Origin: Zygnema cylindricum
Taxonomy: Eukaryota; Streptophyta; Zygnematophyceae; Zygnematales; Zygnemataceae
Reading direction: 5' to 3'
Assembly (NCBI GenBank): GCA_037447655.1
Contig: JBBHKE010001043.1
Coordinates: 1 to 64,000 of the forward strand
Length of the DNA: 64,000 bases
A model generated the notes under the pieces. It had not been told where the DNA came from, made no database searches, and worked only from the letters and a program-made list of their open reading frames with translations. Below, in pieces: positions 1-16,873 of this stretch; position 1 is the first letter of the stretch, and the number at the start of each line of letters is the position of its first letter. A program made the translations under genes and the position numbers.

Positions 1-229
1 TCAACAATGTTAGATACTGCATCCCAATATGCTAGACTTGGAAAAAAATTGGAAAAAGAAAACGGAAAGCAAGATTTGCCAGAAAGAATCCAGAACACTT
101 CACCAATAACGCCATATTGAAATCCACCCAGATATGCTAACAAATGTAGAGACATCCTCCTTCTTTCCATCCTCCTCATTTCCTATTCGTCCTCTTTCCT
201 CTTTTTATCCATTGTCAATCTCCTTCTCT

Positions 230-375
230 CCTGTGTCACTATCTCCCTCTTTCCTCCTCTACCTGTCTCCCTCTCTCTCGGGTATCCCTCCCTCTCTCCC
301 TCCCTCCCTCCTTCATCCTTCCCTCCTGCCCTCCCCCCCTTCCTCCATCCCTTCCCTACTCCCTCCCCACCTCCC
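230..375. repeat. CT-rich (pyrimidine) low-complexity tract
   Basis: The stretch is almost pure C and T with CTCCCT units. On the minus strand it is a purine tract just downstream of the PAN exon, probably intronic. Open frames here on both strands are compositional. Confidence 0.8.
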
Positions 376-384
376 TCGACTATT

Positions 385-4412
<4,028 letters not shown>

Positions 4413-4562
4413 GTCCGACTTCAACTCACTGGATTGGTGACAAAAATTTTCATTTTGAAACGGTTTTCTGTCACATTACCGTCACCGCCTACTATATGAA
4501 TATGAATCTCTGCCGACCTGTTTTGCTCTTTAGCAAGAAACTGCTTCACGTAGAATGTTCTA

Positions 4563-4649
4563 GCTGAAGAATTGGCAACAGATTGATTTTCTTGCTGAAG
4601 AATTGGCTTTGGATCAATCTTCTTGCTGAAGAATTGGCTACAGATCGAT
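4563..4649. repeat. 31-bp tandem repeat, 2.8 copies
   Basis: Units start at 4563, 4594 and 4625, each opening GCTGAAGAATTGGC. It lies 150 bp upstream of the ABCA start codon, in its 5' UTR or promoter. Confidence 0.85.
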
Positions 4650-5862
4650 GCTGAACGAGGAATCTGAGCAGTTCTCTGTCAAGATAGCAATGGAAATATA
4701 TTTTTTTGCTGCAGGAAATGATGAAAAACTATAATCCAACCATTCAAACATTACACCAAAAAGCAATGTTGTACGATAGAGCACTATAATTCAACTCTAT
4801 ACTGTACGTCTGATGTGTGACGTAGGCTACGCAACGACAATTTTTTTTGGCGAGCGCTGTAGGCCCCTTGCTCATACCAGTGACGTCACTCAATGGCTCA
4901 CGCTCCGAGGCTTCCCACCGTTTCGCTTGGAAACAGTGAATGCTAGCGCCACGTGGCAGGACGGTCCCGGAACGCAGGCAGATTAAACAAGTGCGTCAAC
5001 ATCTGAAGGGGACGGGATGTTGATTTACACGTGTACGGATCAATAATGACGGCAAAGCCTTCCGGCAAGCACCACCGTAGATTTAGGTTTGGCAACAGTT
5101 ACACATGGACAGCCATGGGCCTCAGTTATTCTTGTAGATGCTGTTTTGTTAAACGTTTTTAGAGACAGTTCGCAGTAAGAAATGAAACTTGAGCTATCGA
5201 AAAGCAGAATGCAACGATCGGACGGTCATAATGGCCTCTAGCAGGGAGAATTGGAAATCGAGTGGAAGTGTTTTATTTTAGGAGTGTTTCCATGTATTTT
5301 AAATATTAAAACAAGTTCAAAAACTGCTAACACTGTATTTCACAGCATGACGATCCAACAGCGACACCCGCACTGTAGTTCTGTCTTCACATGTATCTCT
5401 GCGAAGCTTCGACGAAATAGACATTTTTTTAGAACGTCAGCTATATTGCCCGGGAAACGGGGCCCAGAAGTAAAGAAAGCAAAAGCGAAAAAGAAATCGG
5501 CCGATATTACTGGTCGATTTTTTTCGATATTTTTAGCACATCGATCTAGGATACCCGTAGCTGCACATGACGCTTAAGCTTGTGCGATACGCAGCTTCAC
5601 AAGTGTAACATAATTCAAAACAGTTACTACTGCTCATTTCTGCATGGAACTGACAGCTCGGGCTTCGGGTTCAGAGTTGAACACTGACGTCTAGATGTCC
5701 ATTCAAGAAGTAATACTCCCAAATCGAAATCTTTAGACCTAATCTATGTACTGATTCTATGTTGACGTCCCGGTTCTCCAAAGCTTATTAGGGTATCCAT
5801 TTCCTCGGATCGTTCTTTCTCGCGTCCCTTTGGCTTCTGCGTCTTTGTCACGGCTGGCCGCC

Positions 5863-8456
5863 ATGGTAAGGTTTCACTTTGAAGGTCAAAGTCTTCCAAA
5901 ATACTGTCAATGATTATATGATGTGTCACGTAACAGTAAACTCTTGTATCATTCCATTATGAAGTTTCATTTAATTTATCATTCTTCTGTTTGTGTTTCT
6001 GTTTCTGTGTTTGTTATTATCCCATTCTTAAACCTTTTGACTTTTTTTTCTGCGAGTATTTTATAAATATGATTATGGAAACGGTTCAATTGAGTAGGTT
6101 CTATCCTTGTGGTAGGTTTTTTTGGAGAATTTAGTACATTTTTAAACTCCTATATGAAGCCCTTTCTGTCAAATGCTATGCTAAAGCTGGAGAAACTACC
6201 TGAAATCTTTTAATCATAAATGGCAAGCATCCGGCAATTTGCTTTTAATCAAGGGTGCTCTCCTCTCTCCGTCTCTCCTTTTTTTCTCTGCGTCTCTCTC
6301 TTTCTCTGTTTCCCTCTCTTTCTCCATTTTTCTCTTTTTCTATCTCTTTCCTTATCTTTTTTTCTCTTCTGTCCTGTTTTCTATTTCTTTGTTTCTCTTT
6401 CTTTCTCCCTTTCTGCTGGATAAATTATCGAGTAGCTACTTTCCTTATTCAGTATCGTTGAAAATACTTACCAATATTTAGTTATCCAAGATTCTAATCA
6501 GTTTTAGGCATGTAATGGAACTGCAGCCTTCTCAAAAGACTTTCATCATCAAGAGAAAGTTGGCGAAGAAAATGAAGCAGAATCGCCCCATCCCCCATTG
6601 GATTCGGATGCGAACTGGAAATACTATCAGGTATGTCTTCGACTGCCACACATGTTTTTTCCATATTTCACCTTAATTTAGCCGTTTTTCTCTATATTTT
6701 TGCCATCTCTCTGCCAGCTTTTTTTCCGCCTTTCTGCCACTATTTTAGTCATATTTTATCTCACAGTTTCTCCTTTTTTGCCTTTTTTTTTGCCTCTTTT
6801 CTGCCATATTTTTGTCATCAGACAAATGAGCACATGCATGGAGATATAAACGTTAGGGTTTTGGAAATGTTTTGGGATTTTTTGTAGATTGTCTCACCTT
6901 CTTTGTAAAAATCAAAACCTTCTTTGTACAGCTGATACCACTTATGTATCCTTTGATCCTTTATATATCTTCTTAACCAAAGTAAGGACAGTTTTTTTTT
7001 ACAGAAGATTCATGTCTCATATAAGCAAAATGAACATCGCTACTTTTGTGATTATTCCAATAATGATTACTAATAATGAGAACTACTCTAATATCGATTT
7101 AGAGTCTTATTACTGGAAAGAAAAATTCACTCAAAAATGTGGAGGGGTGCATTTGAAAACACTTAAAATTCTAGAAAAAATTGAAAGGTATTTTAGATTT
7201 TTTAAGGTTATTTTATGGCAGCTCAGTTGATTAGGGCAGACTAGAGGTCGGCGGGAGGGGAAACTGGTGGTTTTGATGGTGCTAAACTTTTGAAGTAAGA
7301 CATCATATCAGAGCTCGTTCACAAGCAACATTGGTAAACAATGTTTAAAGTTTAAGAGAAAATGGAGGTTTTCACTAGCGGGTCATCTACTTTGAGTTCA
7401 ATGTATCTGATCAAAGTTTGGACGGTTTACGGTATACAGTTATACAGTTTTTTCAGTATTATTAAAAGTATTGTTAAAATAAATTCGTAAGCTTTTTAGA
7501 TAGCACATATTGCCTGATCTTAAACTCCTGACTCTGCTTCTTTTGTAATTGATTAATCAATATTTAGAAAGTGATGTTTTTACGGATTTCCAACATATTC
7601 TTTCCCTCTTACTGTAGTGTTGGAGTGATGATACGTTTTATTTCTGTCACTGAACCCTGTTTTTTCTAGCCTGGATAGAATATATTTAAGATTTTGGGGT
7701 GATTCATTATCAATTTTTGGCAGGTTCTGTGTGGTGTCTTGCAAATGTATGACGCCCATATCTATTAGTGTAAAGGAATTAGTAGTCTAAATGAGTTGCC
7801 AATGTAAATGCTGAAGCAGGGTGTACAGGTTTACGTTCTAATGTATGTATCTATACAAATCTAATGTACACTACATGCTCTACGATGTACACTATTACAC
7901 CAATGTATATATAGAAATAAGTAGAATAATATACAAAAAATGCTCATGCTAATATACTCTATATACTAGTTAAGTAGTAGGGACAATTGGCGACTTGTAG
8001 TCTACTCTTTGAAATAATGTTATTAACACTATTTCATGATCTTTGGCCAAAGAGGCGTGTTATTAACCCTAATAATGATATGCACTGTAGTTTTTCATTA
8101 ATACCTTACTTTTGCCGCCAATTAATTCATGTGGAGATGTTTGACAGCACTCTTAGAGTCCAAACTCAATTTTTTTTTGATCAAGTCTTGGTTCTTGTTG
8201 TTCACAAGTTTTTTATTACGACACTTGGTTGTTTTGTCAGCATTTTGTGCTGCTAAAGATGAATATAATAATCTAGTTATTAATAATGAACTGCTAATAA
8301 TTAATCATAAGTGGGGGATTGCCTTTGTGTCAGTTTTTTGGGCTCCCTTTTTTCATATGCTCTTCGATCTCAGTATCGCTTTTTTCTTTTCTTCTTTTCT
8401 TACCCAGGTACAATGCCAAAAGACGTCACTGGCGTCGCACCAAATTGGGACTGTAG
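5863..8456 (+). CDS. RPL39: 60S ribosomal protein eL39 (three exons, complete)
   Basis: Component of the large ribosomal subunit, lining the peptide exit tunnel. Exon 1 contributes only the ATG (5863-5865), which is directly followed by the donor GTAAGG. Exon 2 is 6527-6630 (acceptor CTGCAG, donor GTATGT) and begins [15 protein letters not shown]; it contains the hallmark [17 protein letters not shown]. Exon 3 is 8408-8456 and ends [15 protein letters not shown] followed by TAG. The spliced length is 156 nt, 51 residues, exactly the family size, with all phases consistent. An intron directly after the start codon is common in eukaryotic eL39 genes. The 5' leader (about 5800-5862) is pyrimidine-rich, as in many ribosomal protein genes. 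All universally conserved basic and aromatic residues are present, so it looks functional. Confidence 0.95.
6246..6420. repeat. CT-rich tract in intron 1 of the eL39 gene
   Basis: TCTCTC/TTTCTC-type low-complexity sequence; the three overlapping open frames here are compositional and not coding. Confidence 0.8.
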
Positions 8457-10700
8457 AAGAAACATATGGAGCTCCTTCCGATTTTGGAGGGAATGGGCTC
8501 AGGAGTGTTCTAAAGGCTGGCGCATATTAAAGAATATAGGGAGGAATTTGATTCAGACCAATATGCCCCATATCGCCTGCGCGTTGAGGAATTGTCTCTC
8601 TCTATCCCCATCAACATGAAGATTTCCCCAAATCTGTTGTTTTTGTACGGTTGGTGAGCTTGAAACAAGGGCTTTAATTTCATTCAGTGTTGTTGTTTTC
8701 TTACAAGGCAATAATCTCAACACGCGGAGCGTTTGCTTTTCAGAGCAGTTCCTTTAATGTGATTCTGGTTTGAATTTGGGTCTCCTCCTGGTCAGTGACA
8801 GACTGGGTTTGAGTTTTTGTCTGACATGCCTTGTTTAAGCGTAATGTGCTAAAATTCTTGGAAACGCTATTTGCAGTATCCCATGCTATACGTCTATTAT
8901 GCGTTTTAATACTCTTACAATATGGGGTCACTGTAATTAGTGTTTTCGATTGTTTGCGCACGATGACTAATTTTGTAGGCATGTGTGAGAAATGGCTGTG
9001 GTGGTTTGAATGAAGTTTTTTTGTTATGGCTCCGCTATTTGTGGGAGGCTTGTTTTACGTTTCTTTGCTGCGACCTTTTTTTAGTGGGGGATGGAAATGT
9101 GGTGGAGTACTTGCAAGTCGTCCCTATTCATTTAAACTATTTCTGGAGATTCGCTCTATTTCCGCGGGTTAGTCATAAGGAACGGCTGTATTTGGAAAAT
9201 CAGGGATGGTATTGCATTAGACAGGATTTTCTTTTAAGCATGTGCATCTCAATTTTCTTCGTACAGTAGAGTTCTTTCGGCTCTTCAACTCTTTTTTTAC
9301 ACACTGAGAACCCTATTAACATAGTCTATTTGCTGGGAATTATGATGTCATAACTCAAAAATGCAGCTTGGTATTTATGTTCTAGGTTTGGATTTCATTG
9401 CATAGTCTAACAATGAGTTCATCATTATTAGAAAAGTATTGTCAGAGCCACAGCTATGTGACTCTGGTTTTGTCGCTACACAGGTTTGTGTCTCTCGACA
9501 AGTTTGCATCTCATTGTGGAAGATGATGTCACGAGGTATAACTTGTTGGTAATACACTTACATTGTGGTTGTCACGCTTCCCAGCTGCTGGTGGGCTCCA
9601 AAGTCCTTTAACCGGAGGTGTTGGAGTTCTTTTGAGCATGGTCGCAAATATTGACAATTGCTGGATAAACATAGTTTTCTCCACGTTACTCAAATTGATC
9701 ACTGGCATTCAATTATAACGCAATTCAATTGCGAGTTAGCAAATCATTGCACTATTTCTTAACTCGCACTGAATTGAAACGCACTGAATTTTTCGAAAAA
9801 TTTATCTCTTCATTGAATTTGGCATATTGGAAGATATGGAAGGACTACCTACTGAGATAACCATGGTAAACTATATTGGTTCACCAGTAATTATGATTAA
9901 TGCAATATCATTTTTTCTTTTCATTGCATTCCTGAACCACTACACCGCCCTTGGTTATCAAAGTTAATATCACTAATTTGGTCGTTTCATTTTCTAGCCA
10001 GAATTTTTGAAAGTGTTAGCAACACTATCAAAAGTTGTGGACTATAATCTGCCACGTCTCTTTGCAGTTACTAATTATTATTAATTCTATTCTCTCATTA
10101 ACACTAGAAAATCAGTAACTCTAATAATGATGGGCGGTGAACTGGTGTGTCACTATGCTCTTTAGTCAAGGCTGTCATGCGGTACACTGCGAAGTCTTGT
10201 TGGTGTGAAGAAACAAATAGTGCTCTGAACTCTTATGTTCACTTGAAGGGCCTCACCTTAACCAAAACCATCACGTCTTCATTAAACATCTATCACTAAT
10301 CTCAGTATACATTCCCATAGTGTATTCGCTATAGCCCGTGCCCACGTAGTTTGATGACTGAATCTATGACAACAAGTTTGTGTGATTTTTCCTTGTCTTT
10401 GTTACTAAGAGTCATATTTGAGCGCGCTTACCTGTGTCAACGCCACTCCCTTTCCCATCTCGATGTGACAAATTTTCTCTGTACGTTTGTACAAAGTAAC
10501 GAGGTGTTCTACTATAGATTGGCACATTTCGTACATTTTCGAATAATTGCCCAATCAGAGTTAGATTGAATTTATATTAAAGTCAAAGAGAAAATATATT
10601 TATTTATTCTACTTAAGTCCGAAGGTCGAAATTCAGTGGCGCCGAAGTAGGGATATTGACACTACAAGTGACTCATGCTGTACTACAAAGTTGGTCTCTT
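8457..10700. other. Intergenic, no recognisable gene
   Basis: The first 200 bp are probably the eL39 3' UTR. An imperfect hairpin built on CAATTGCGAGTTA and TAACTCGCACTGAATTG spans about 9720-9785. Short open frames show no family motifs. Confidence 0.5.
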
Positions 10701-10715
10701 GGTTTATAAAAAACA

Positions 10716-11110
10716 AACATCATGCAGATGGTTTACCATCCCGCTTCCTTCAAAAAAATAAGAATCTCCGTGGTAAACCATCCGAGTATATGTGATGGAA
10801 GAGATACAACAGGCAAACCATAACTGAAAAATGGGTTCTCGCGGCCCCTCTTGATATAACGCCACTACAAATACAGAGGAGCTCATCCACAGCAACTCCT
10901 GGGCATCGCAGGTGTGCAAAATCAGCTCCTTCCAAGCAATGTCACTCGCACCCACTCCAACATGTCAAGCCACTTAACCAACGACTTTAGCCGAGGCAAG
11001 GATTGCCAAAACAATGTCACCAATAACACGACAGGTATCATCGAGCAAAACAATATCAATGCCACGAGAAGGAATTATATGTGAAACCTCTCGACCAACA
11101 AGTAGCAATG
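10716..11110 (-). repeat. Dispersed repeat ending in a GATGGT...ACCATC hairpin module
   Basis: On the minus strand the body (about 10760-10960, GTTGCTGTGGATGAGCTCCT) resembles the body of the copy at 18985-19480, and both end in a short palindromic 'atggt-accat' module followed by an A/T-rich tail. It is possibly the 3' end of a SINE- or LINE-like element; no protein domain is seen. Confidence 0.4.
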
Positions 11111-12002
11111 AACTTGCGGGTAGGTACACCATCAGTCGCTAATAGCCTGCTATTTCTCTAGGCGTCTTAGAAGCAGCAACATTATTCAGATAATTAAATC
11201 TAGTAACACATATAAACAACACACTTGTAATTACCCTACACTAACAGCAAATTAGTGTACTGCAGTAACACTTTGACGTACACCTATAACGAGTACTTAC
11301 TTGACCGAACAAGTATATTTGACATAGAAAAAGATTGCAGAAAATTCATGACTGTTTAGTGTTTACCTGTGTTTTTTGCTCATCTTCCTAAGACAAGTTT
11401 CTATACCTCTTCCATCATTAAAAAGCGATGTAGAAATGCGAATAAAATGCACAAATCATTGGAACTATAACTATAAATTTCACATAACTACGACAGTTAT
11501 ACTTGCCATCCTCCTAACATCATACAACAAACTAATGAAGACAAACTAAAAAATCGTCATTAGTTCCATTTTGACAAAAGAAAAAAAAATGTCAATGGAA
11601 TTAACTTCCACCTTCACACGCGAAAGCGTGAATCTTAACAGCATTTAAAACAAAGGAGAAATTAAGATTCCATGTAAAAAGATAAGAGTGACCATCCTCG
11701 AGCTCTCATAATACATGTCAATACTAGTCTACTCTCTTTACATAATAAGCTTTACAAATATAAGCTCTACGAATCCAAAGCACTATCCTAAGAGAAACCT
11801 AAGGTCACGCCCAAGCCATTCTAGTCCACCTCTACTTCTACGCGGAAACTTATAGCCTCCCAAACATACTATAACAAACTTCCAAAACTTCCAAACATTC
11901 ACACAAATCTCCACATTAATTCTTTATCCACAATATGCCTTTCATCGCCTCAAGTCTTGCCTAGTAGCACTAGTTCACCTACTACTAGACACATGAGTTA
12001 GG
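11111..12002. other. AT-rich sequence downstream of gene A, no gene seen
   Basis: Contains the presumed 3' UTR of the minus-strand gene ending at 12003. No motif or domain was recognised. Confidence 0.4.
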
Positions 12003-13636
12003 TCACCTAGTCGCGTGAGGCTGCATTTGCGTTTCAGGAGGAGGATATTGAGGAGGATATTGAGGAGGATAGGTTCCTGGAGGATAGGTTCCCACAGGAT
12101 ATTGGGTAGGATATGTCCCATGAGGGAATTCACCTTGAGGATATTGACCAGGAGGGTAAGGATATCCAGTAGTAGCAGGTCCCATACCTTGCATTAAAAG
12201 TGCCTTTTGACGTTGTCGTCGGATACATACGTACACGAGTACAAAAGTGAAAATGACTAGGAATAAAGAGATTATCACATATCCCCACCAGGACCATGTC
12301 CGACGAGTGGTACAGCTATAGTAAGTATTGGAGTACGAATCGTAACACATTGTGTATTTTAGGGTTCCAGTAAGTCTTGGGACGGTGGCGGTAGCCGATG
12401 CCGTTCCATCCGGTACATCTAAAAGACTCCGACCGGAGGCTTCTTCTTCATTACCTGCAAAAAGTTCCAAAGATTAAAACTTTGCAAAAAAAGTATACCT
12501 GTTAACGTTGCTGCATTGCGTTGCTTAAAGATGAGTTTCAATAGAGGTTATAGATAAGATGTTGCACTACTCTTTCTTATCTATTTTCGCTTGTTTACAG
12601 CAACGCAGACTTTGCAATGAAACATTCAATTAAAAACAGAGCCATGCTAGCAGCTAGTAAAGTCGATACACCATAATTTAGTAGATACATAAATAAGTCT
12701 AAAAAAAGAAGAGAGTGAGGAGGCGGAGGGAGAAAGAAAGAAATAGAGGGAGAAAGAAAGAAATAGAGAAAGAAAGAGGGGCAGGAGGATAGAGAGGGGT
12801 AACCAATAACATTCAATTTAAGTAAACGTGATGTCTCTTAATAAAAACGTCAAAAATTGATTCTTAATGCTAGCTAAAAAATAAAGAAAAATGAAATAAA
12901 ATAGCGTATAACTTATAACTTAAGACGAAGTAAGAGTTTTCACGGTAACAACAAAAACAGCAACAACAACAACAACAAATGTAACAGTTACAGCGAGTCC
13001 AACGTCAAATTTTAAGCAATAAATATGCGAATCTCCAGACGAGACAGCATCTATTCCTTCAATTTTTCTTCACTCACAGGATCTACAAGTCAAAATCATT
13101 CAATTTCACCAGAATACTCAGAAAAAGAGTTTTTCCACATTATTGGTCCTTAATGTTCCTTCCTCCATCTAATTACCGAAGTTTAAAAACAAAATAACTC
13201 CTACAATGTAACAGTTAAGGAGCCTAAGCAGGAGAAACAGAGTAAGATAAATATAAGAGCCAACGAAAAGGAAGCGAGTTAGAGATTAAAAAACATCAGA
13301 AGCATTATTGGTCTGTCAAGTGGAAAAACAAGAGCCAAAATATCTAGGTGCGTGTCAATCCAAGGAAGAAACAAGAAGAAAATAAAGATAGACCAAGGGA
13401 GCATACAGAGCAAGAACGGAAAAGGGGCAGCGGGAGATGGGCGAAGAAAAAGTGAGATAGACAAGAAGGAGAATAAAACCGGGAGAGGGAGAGGGAGAGG
13501 GAGAGGGAGAGGGAGAGGGAGAGAGACAAGGAGAGAGACAGGCGAAAAAGAGATGCCTACCGAAAGGAAGACGAGCACATGCCCCGAGAAGGCTTGAGAT
13601 CAACAGCAGCACAGCCATGGCTACAGTTCGTTTCAT
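12003..13636 (-). CDS. Gene A: small single-pass membrane protein with Cys pair and Pro/Tyr-rich tail
   Basis: Two exons: 13561-13636 (76 nt, donor GTAGGC) and 12003-12454 (acceptor TTGCAG), phase-1 intron, 175 residues. Seen: a signal peptide (about 1-22, MKRTVAMAVLLLISSLLGAC), a short lumenal segment with two cysteines (about residues 62 and 73, ten residues apart, Tyr-rich), a hydrophobic helix (about 81-103), a basic stop-transfer RRQRQK, and a tail of YPPG/QYP repeats with two PPQY (PPxY) motifs. This topology resembles WBP1/VOPP1/Shisa-like membrane proteins whose PPxY tails bind WW domains of ubiquitin ligases; that role is inference from shape only. It lies head-to-head with gene B, 1.95 kb apart. 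Gene C is a third paralogue. No homologous family name is recognised. Confidence 0.75.
13488..13530. repeat. (GAGAGG)n microsatellite in intron of gene A
   Basis: About seven GAGAGG units next to the splice donor; pyrimidine-rich in the transcript, as in genes B and C. Confidence 0.85.
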
Positions 13637-13648
13637 GGCTGCTGCAGC

Positions 13649-13657
13649 AAACCCTAA
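13649..13657 (-). promoter_or_regulatory. Telo-box (AAACCCTAA) 13 bp before gene A start
   Basis: AAACCCTAA on the plus strand, reading TTAGGGTTT towards the gene. In plants this element sits near transcription starts and is bound by telomere-repeat-binding factors. All four family copies in the window have it at a similar place. Confidence 0.6.
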
Positions 13658-13757
13658 TTAGCTCTCCTAGTTCCTGTCAGAAAACGTTTCAAGAGTGTAC
13701 AGTCCGTCACCGTCTAATGGATTCCTGCGAAATATAAATAGCATCAACCAAAGTACC

Positions 13758-13800
13758 GATACAGTACTGTACGTACAATACTGTACTGTACTGTACCAAA
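13758..13800. repeat. (TACTG)n-like pentanucleotide repeat upstream of gene A
   Basis: GTACTGTACG...ACTGTACTGTACTGTACC, centred about 145 bp before the ATG. A similar array lies at about the same distance upstream of gene C. Confidence 0.7.
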
Positions 13801-14713
13801 ACGGTACTAATATATTGGTACGGTGCACACCGTGTTGCTATTAGTGTGAACTGTGAAGTGGCGAAACAAAAAGCAATACACGGTATATTTTGACGACGGT
13901 GATCCGTATACGCGGAAAAAAAAGTCAACAGACCGGATGGGAATAAAAAAGAAAGAAGGTGCTTTGTAGTTCCGATATCACAGTGGCTTGTTACGGAAGC
14001 TCGTCAAACGTCACCTCTGTCGTTTTGCTCCAATATTGAATCTGCAAAGAGAAAATCTTATACCGTACGAAAAATGTGTCAAAACTGTAGTACAATTTAC
14101 GTCATCTTGAAACTTTAGAATGTACTCCTTTGGCGTCTTCTTGTTTTCGACCCACTGCCACGTATTACCAACTCATCTTTAAACTCTTACCGAAACCGGA
14201 CTCGAGAGGCGACTTTATTAAAATTAACACTTTGACCAACGAATGGAAAAATGTTTTCGCGCGTGTCACACATTTTGAAACATTTTGTACCGATGTGGAG
14301 TATTTTGCCCGTCACGCGCATGTACGGAAAAAAATTGCAGCCGGTCCTATGCAGAAGTTTGCGCCCCTCGTCGCCTTTCCCGGGTTCCCCCTCCCTCGCC
14401 CGTTACCGCTCCCCTCTCCCTGGAATGAGACAATATTGGTACGAATGAATCAACTCTGAAAAATATTTTTTTTTTAATATCCATGGGCGCGCGTGCGGTG
14501 ACAGATTGAAGGGTGAACTTCCATTATAGGAAAAGTGGGGTTGTTTACTAGACGCCGTACGATCTTGTACAGATTCGTACCATTTTATTTTTTTTGTCAG
14601 ACGAAACATGACGAAACGTGTTTACTGGATGGCTCCAATATTATAGGCGTAATTATCGACCGTTGGATGTCTCCCTTTTTTAGATTCGTGAAGCAATCGC
14701 GCACATCGTCCAG

Positions 14714-14753
14714 TGTGAAGAGACTCTCCTCGGGGAAGGAGAGTTTCTTCACA
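14714..14753. other. Long hairpin, 17-bp stem, 6-nt loop
   Basis: Arms TGTGAAGAGACTCTCCT and AGGAGAGTTTCTTCACA pair with a single G/T mismatch around the loop CGGGGA. It lies in the 1.95-kb divergent promoter region between genes A and B. Confidence 0.7.
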
Positions 14754-15120
14754 CGGGTCGCGTACCATTGGTACACGTGAAAAGTAAAAAAATATCCACC
14801 ACGAACAGGCGATGAGAAACGAACACGTCGTACACGCCATGTGCCTTCCGCCACGATGTATGCAGGTCGACCGGAATATCCTCGCACGCTCCTTCTGACA
14901 TCCGCTGACCTTCAAAGTTTGCGGCGCCTGATTGCCATTCCGTTTCGAGATTTTGATTTTCAATTTCAAAATTAAAATTTGGTCGCAAATTTTTCGTACG
15001 AATCATTAAATACCTCCGCTCGTACAAATATTACGTACAGATTTTCAGTTTGAAGAATATTTTTAGATTTTAAGAATCTGAAAATTAACCTACGTGGCGC
15101 CAATCATAATTGATAAACGA

Positions 15121-15162
15121 TGTTTACTGGCACGACATAATGGAACACCGTGCCAGTAAACA
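15121..15162. other. Perfect 14-bp inverted repeat
   Basis: TGTTTACTGGCACG and CGTGCCAGTAAACA separated by 14 nt; a further partial copy of the arm (TGTTTACTGGGACCG) follows at 15184. It lies 420 bp before gene B's start and may be a small MITE remnant or regulatory palindrome. Confidence 0.65.
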
Positions 15163-15549
15163 CTAGAAATAGACTTCTCCGCATGTTTACTGGGACCGCG
15201 TAATGGAGAACAGGCCTGAGTGAGAAAAGACCAAAAAAAAAAAATCGTGCGGCCATGACACTGTCACAAGTGAGCATGACGTCATTATGTCACAATAACA
15301 AAACATCTACATATGTCACAAAATATTGAATTTACAGATTCTGAATCGTTACCATTTTATGTAGCGTCTACAACCGTCACACGAAAAACTAACGATTTCG
15401 TTTTCGGACATGGGAACACTCTGAAAAATAGTACGGCGAATCTTCACTAAAAAACAAAGTTACTTCGCTACAGTACCAAGTTACAAAGGTACAAAGTTTA
15501 ATACTTATATTCGTGTTCGTCCACGTCTGGCAGGAACAAGGAGAAGTTG

Positions 15550-15572
15550 TTAGGGTTTGCTGATTAGGGTTT
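15550..15572 (+). promoter_or_regulatory. Two telo-boxes (TTAGGGTTT) before gene B
   Basis: Copies at 15550-15558 and 15564-15572, ending 12 bp before the ATG at 15585. The spacing repeats the unit TTAGGGTTTGCTG. Confidence 0.6.
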
Positions 15573-15584
15573 GCTGCGGCAACC

Positions 15585-16838
15585 ATGAAACGAACTGTAG
15601 CCATGGCTGTGATGCTGTTGATCTCAAGTCTTCTCGGAGCATACGCTCGTCTTCCTGCTGGTAAGCGTCACTTCCTCTCCTCTTTCTCTTTCCCTCTCCT
15701 TTTCTCTCTTCCCTCCCTCTTATCTCTTTCCCTCGTCCTCTTGGTTTTGTTCTACCTCTTCTCCCTCCCTCTCTTTCGATTTTCTGTCACACATTTTGTG
15801 CTGTCTCATTTTCCTTTCTCGCGCTCTCTCTCTAATTTCTCTTGATTTATCCTTCTTTTTTCTGTCTCTCTCTCTCCCTCAAACTGGGAGGCACATAGTT
15901 ATAAACAGTTTTTTTTCTCTTTGGCCTCTCATTTTTCACTTGACATGTAAAAAATGTTTTTAAAATATTTTATCCTCAACTCTTCTGCTTTTCATTTCCT
16001 TTCCTTTTTTATTTATCTTCAAATGCCTCTGTGTCTTTTTCTCTCCCTCTTTTCCGCTCTCCCTGTCTAGTGCAGAACTAACTTGAGTTCTTACTTGAGT
16101 AACTTTGTGAAGTGAAGGAGAGTCAAAAAAGGAAATAAGGAACATAATAAGGGTCAGTAAGTGAATAAAGTTCCATTTTGGTTTTTGTTTGGTGGAAAGT
16201 TTTGAAGCTAATGGTTTTGAACTGTCTCTCTCTAATAGTAAATCCCTCTCCCTTCTCTCTCACTCTCTCTCTCCCTCTCTGCTGTTCTCTCTCTTGTCTC
16301 GCTCTCTTCCTTTTTACTTCTCTCATCTCCTCTCTGCCCCTTTCCCCCCACTTCCCCTCTTTCCCTCTGCCTACATGTCTCCCATCTCCTCTCTTTTACC
16401 TTCTCCTCTCTCCCACTATCCCACCGCCTCCTCTGACTCTCCTTTCCTCCTTTTCTTTCCTTTTTCCGCTTCCCCCTATCACTCCTCCCCTCCTCATTCT
16501 TTCCTTCTCTCCTTCTCCTTTTTCTCCCTCTCTCTATGCTTTACTCTTCTTTTCACCCACTTTCCCACTGCCCTCGATAAAAGATGAGTTGGAGTTTTTT
16601 TTAATTTTCATGGTTCGGAATTTACTTTACCTTTTTTTTTTCATTTGTTATCTGTTGTACTGTGAAAACTGTTTATGTTTTTGACACATGTGAATTTGTC
16701 ATCCAATGGTTTCTAAATTTGTTTACTTTTTAGATGGCATTACTTTGTTTGTTTTTTATTCCTTTAAAGAGGCGGCATATTGAATATCTAGGAACTTTAT
16801 GGCTTTTGTTTAGCTCTTTCTCCCTCTCCCTCTCCCCT

Positions 16839-16873
<35 letters not shown>

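Noticed and set aside
5251-5577. 108-residue frame upstream of the eL39 gene
   Set aside because: No recognisable family and no promoter or homologous neighbour; a basic KKAKAKKK stretch is not enough.
14130-14459. 109-residue frame between genes A and B
   Set aside because: It begins at a TTG, shows no domain, codon pattern or flanking splice signals, and lies in divergent promoter sequence.
16178-16684. 168-residue Ser/Leu/Pro-rich frame
   Set aside because: It is a CT-rich tract inside the intron of gene B; composition alone explains the open frame.
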